Part shown: one piece after another, positions 5,663 through 5,783 of the stretch
Numbering within the stretch: the first letter of the stretch is position 1
Layout of the letters: every line of letters starts with the position of its first letter
NCBI GenBank assembly: GCA_021783435.1
Contig: JAJXUC010000198.1
Location: 1 to 5,783, forward strand
Length of the DNA: 5,783 bases
Source: Pseudomonadota bacterium
GTDB lineage: Bacteria > Pseudomonadota > Gammaproteobacteria > Burkholderiales > Burkholderiaceae
Direction: 5' to 3'
Notes under the pieces: generated by a model
The model's input: only the letters and a program-made list of their open reading frames with translations
Databases searched by the model: none
What the model was told of the DNA's origin: nothing
Position numbers and translations under genes: made by a program

Positions 5663-5670
5663 TCACTGAA

Positions 5671-5783
5671 ATGAAACGCATGTTGTTCAACGCGACGCAA
5701 GCCGAGGAGCTGCGCGTCGCCATCGTCGAAGGCCAGAAACTGCTGGACATCGACATCGAACAGGTCGGCCGCGAACAACGCAA
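5671..5783 (+). CDS. rne: Ribonuclease E, N-terminal fragment (runs off window)
   Basis: Only the first 37 codons and two bases are present. They read [21 protein letters not shown] and continue [14 protein letters not shown], which is the highly conserved N-terminus of RNase E/G, closest to RNase E (MKRMLINATQ in many species). RNase E is the essential single-strand endonuclease that starts mRNA decay and processes 9S RNA and tRNAs. The S1 and DNase I-like catalytic parts lie beyond the window. Position next to rluC in divergent orientation supports RNase E over RNase G. Start chosen from the ribosome binding site and the family alignment. The long structured leader before it suggests autoregulation by its own product. 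Confidence 0.93.
   Translation, partial: MKRMLFNATQAEELRVAIVEGQKLLDIDIEQVGREQR

Larger units (their letters stand above)
5041..5670 (+). other. rne: rluC-rne intergenic region, probable long structured rne leader
   Basis: This 630-nt stretch has open frames in several phases but none with family resemblance or a good start signal, so it is treated as noncoding. It holds at least seven inverted repeats, listed separately where they are strong, while the rne ribosome binding site is only at its end. A weaker stem, GGGTC 5609-5613 with GACCC 5619-5623, also lies here. In E. coli the rne mRNA has a 361-nt leader whose hairpins let RNase E cut its own message; a similar function here is inferred from position and structure, not from a sequence match. 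The only AT-rich patch is 5139-5160, a possible site of RNase E attack. The rluC promoter must also lie in this region on the minus strand, but no convincing one was found. Confidence 0.55.

Overview
The window looks like a chromosomal segment of a GC-rich betaproteobacterium, most likely of the Burkholderiales. The protein sequences and the gene neighbourhood (rne, rluC, a HAD phosphatase, an S49 peptidase, an RsmI-like methyltransferase and maf) match the block usually seen there. A genus cannot be named from this sequence alone.

Layout. Positions 1-2194 carry a tight plus-strand run: the end of a YeeE/YedE-type sulfur transporter gene, a second small YeeE/YedE-type membrane protein, maf (YceF type), and an RsmI-like SAM-dependent methyltransferase. 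The junctions are a 1-nt gap, a 2-nt gap and a 1-nt overlap, so the four genes are probably co-transcribed. Positions 2277-5040 carry a minus-strand run: rluC, then a HAD phosphatase 8 nt after it, then an S49 signal peptide peptidase after an 86-nt gap. The two runs converge at 2195-2276. On the right, rne (RNase E) starts at 5671 on the plus strand, divergent from rluC, and runs off the window.

The rluC-rne interval is about 630 nt without a convincing gene. It is rich in inverted repeats, including a perfect 11-bp stem with a 4-nt loop, a long bulged inverted repeat, a possible pseudoknot, and a hairpin next to the rne ribosome binding site. This fits a long structured rne leader like those through which RNase E controls its own mRNA in gammaproteobacteria, but here that role is inference.

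How the genes fit together. rluC (23S rRNA pseudouridylation), rne (rRNA processing and mRNA decay) and the RsmI-like methyltransferase are linked to RNA. Maf is a nucleotide house-cleaning or modified-nucleotide pyrophosphatase, and the S49 peptidase acts at the inner membrane. The least expected element is the two-gene sulfur transporter packed directly in front of maf, where related genomes would usually have the divergent yceD-rpmF genes. No mobile element, CRISPR array, tRNA or rRNA gene was seen.
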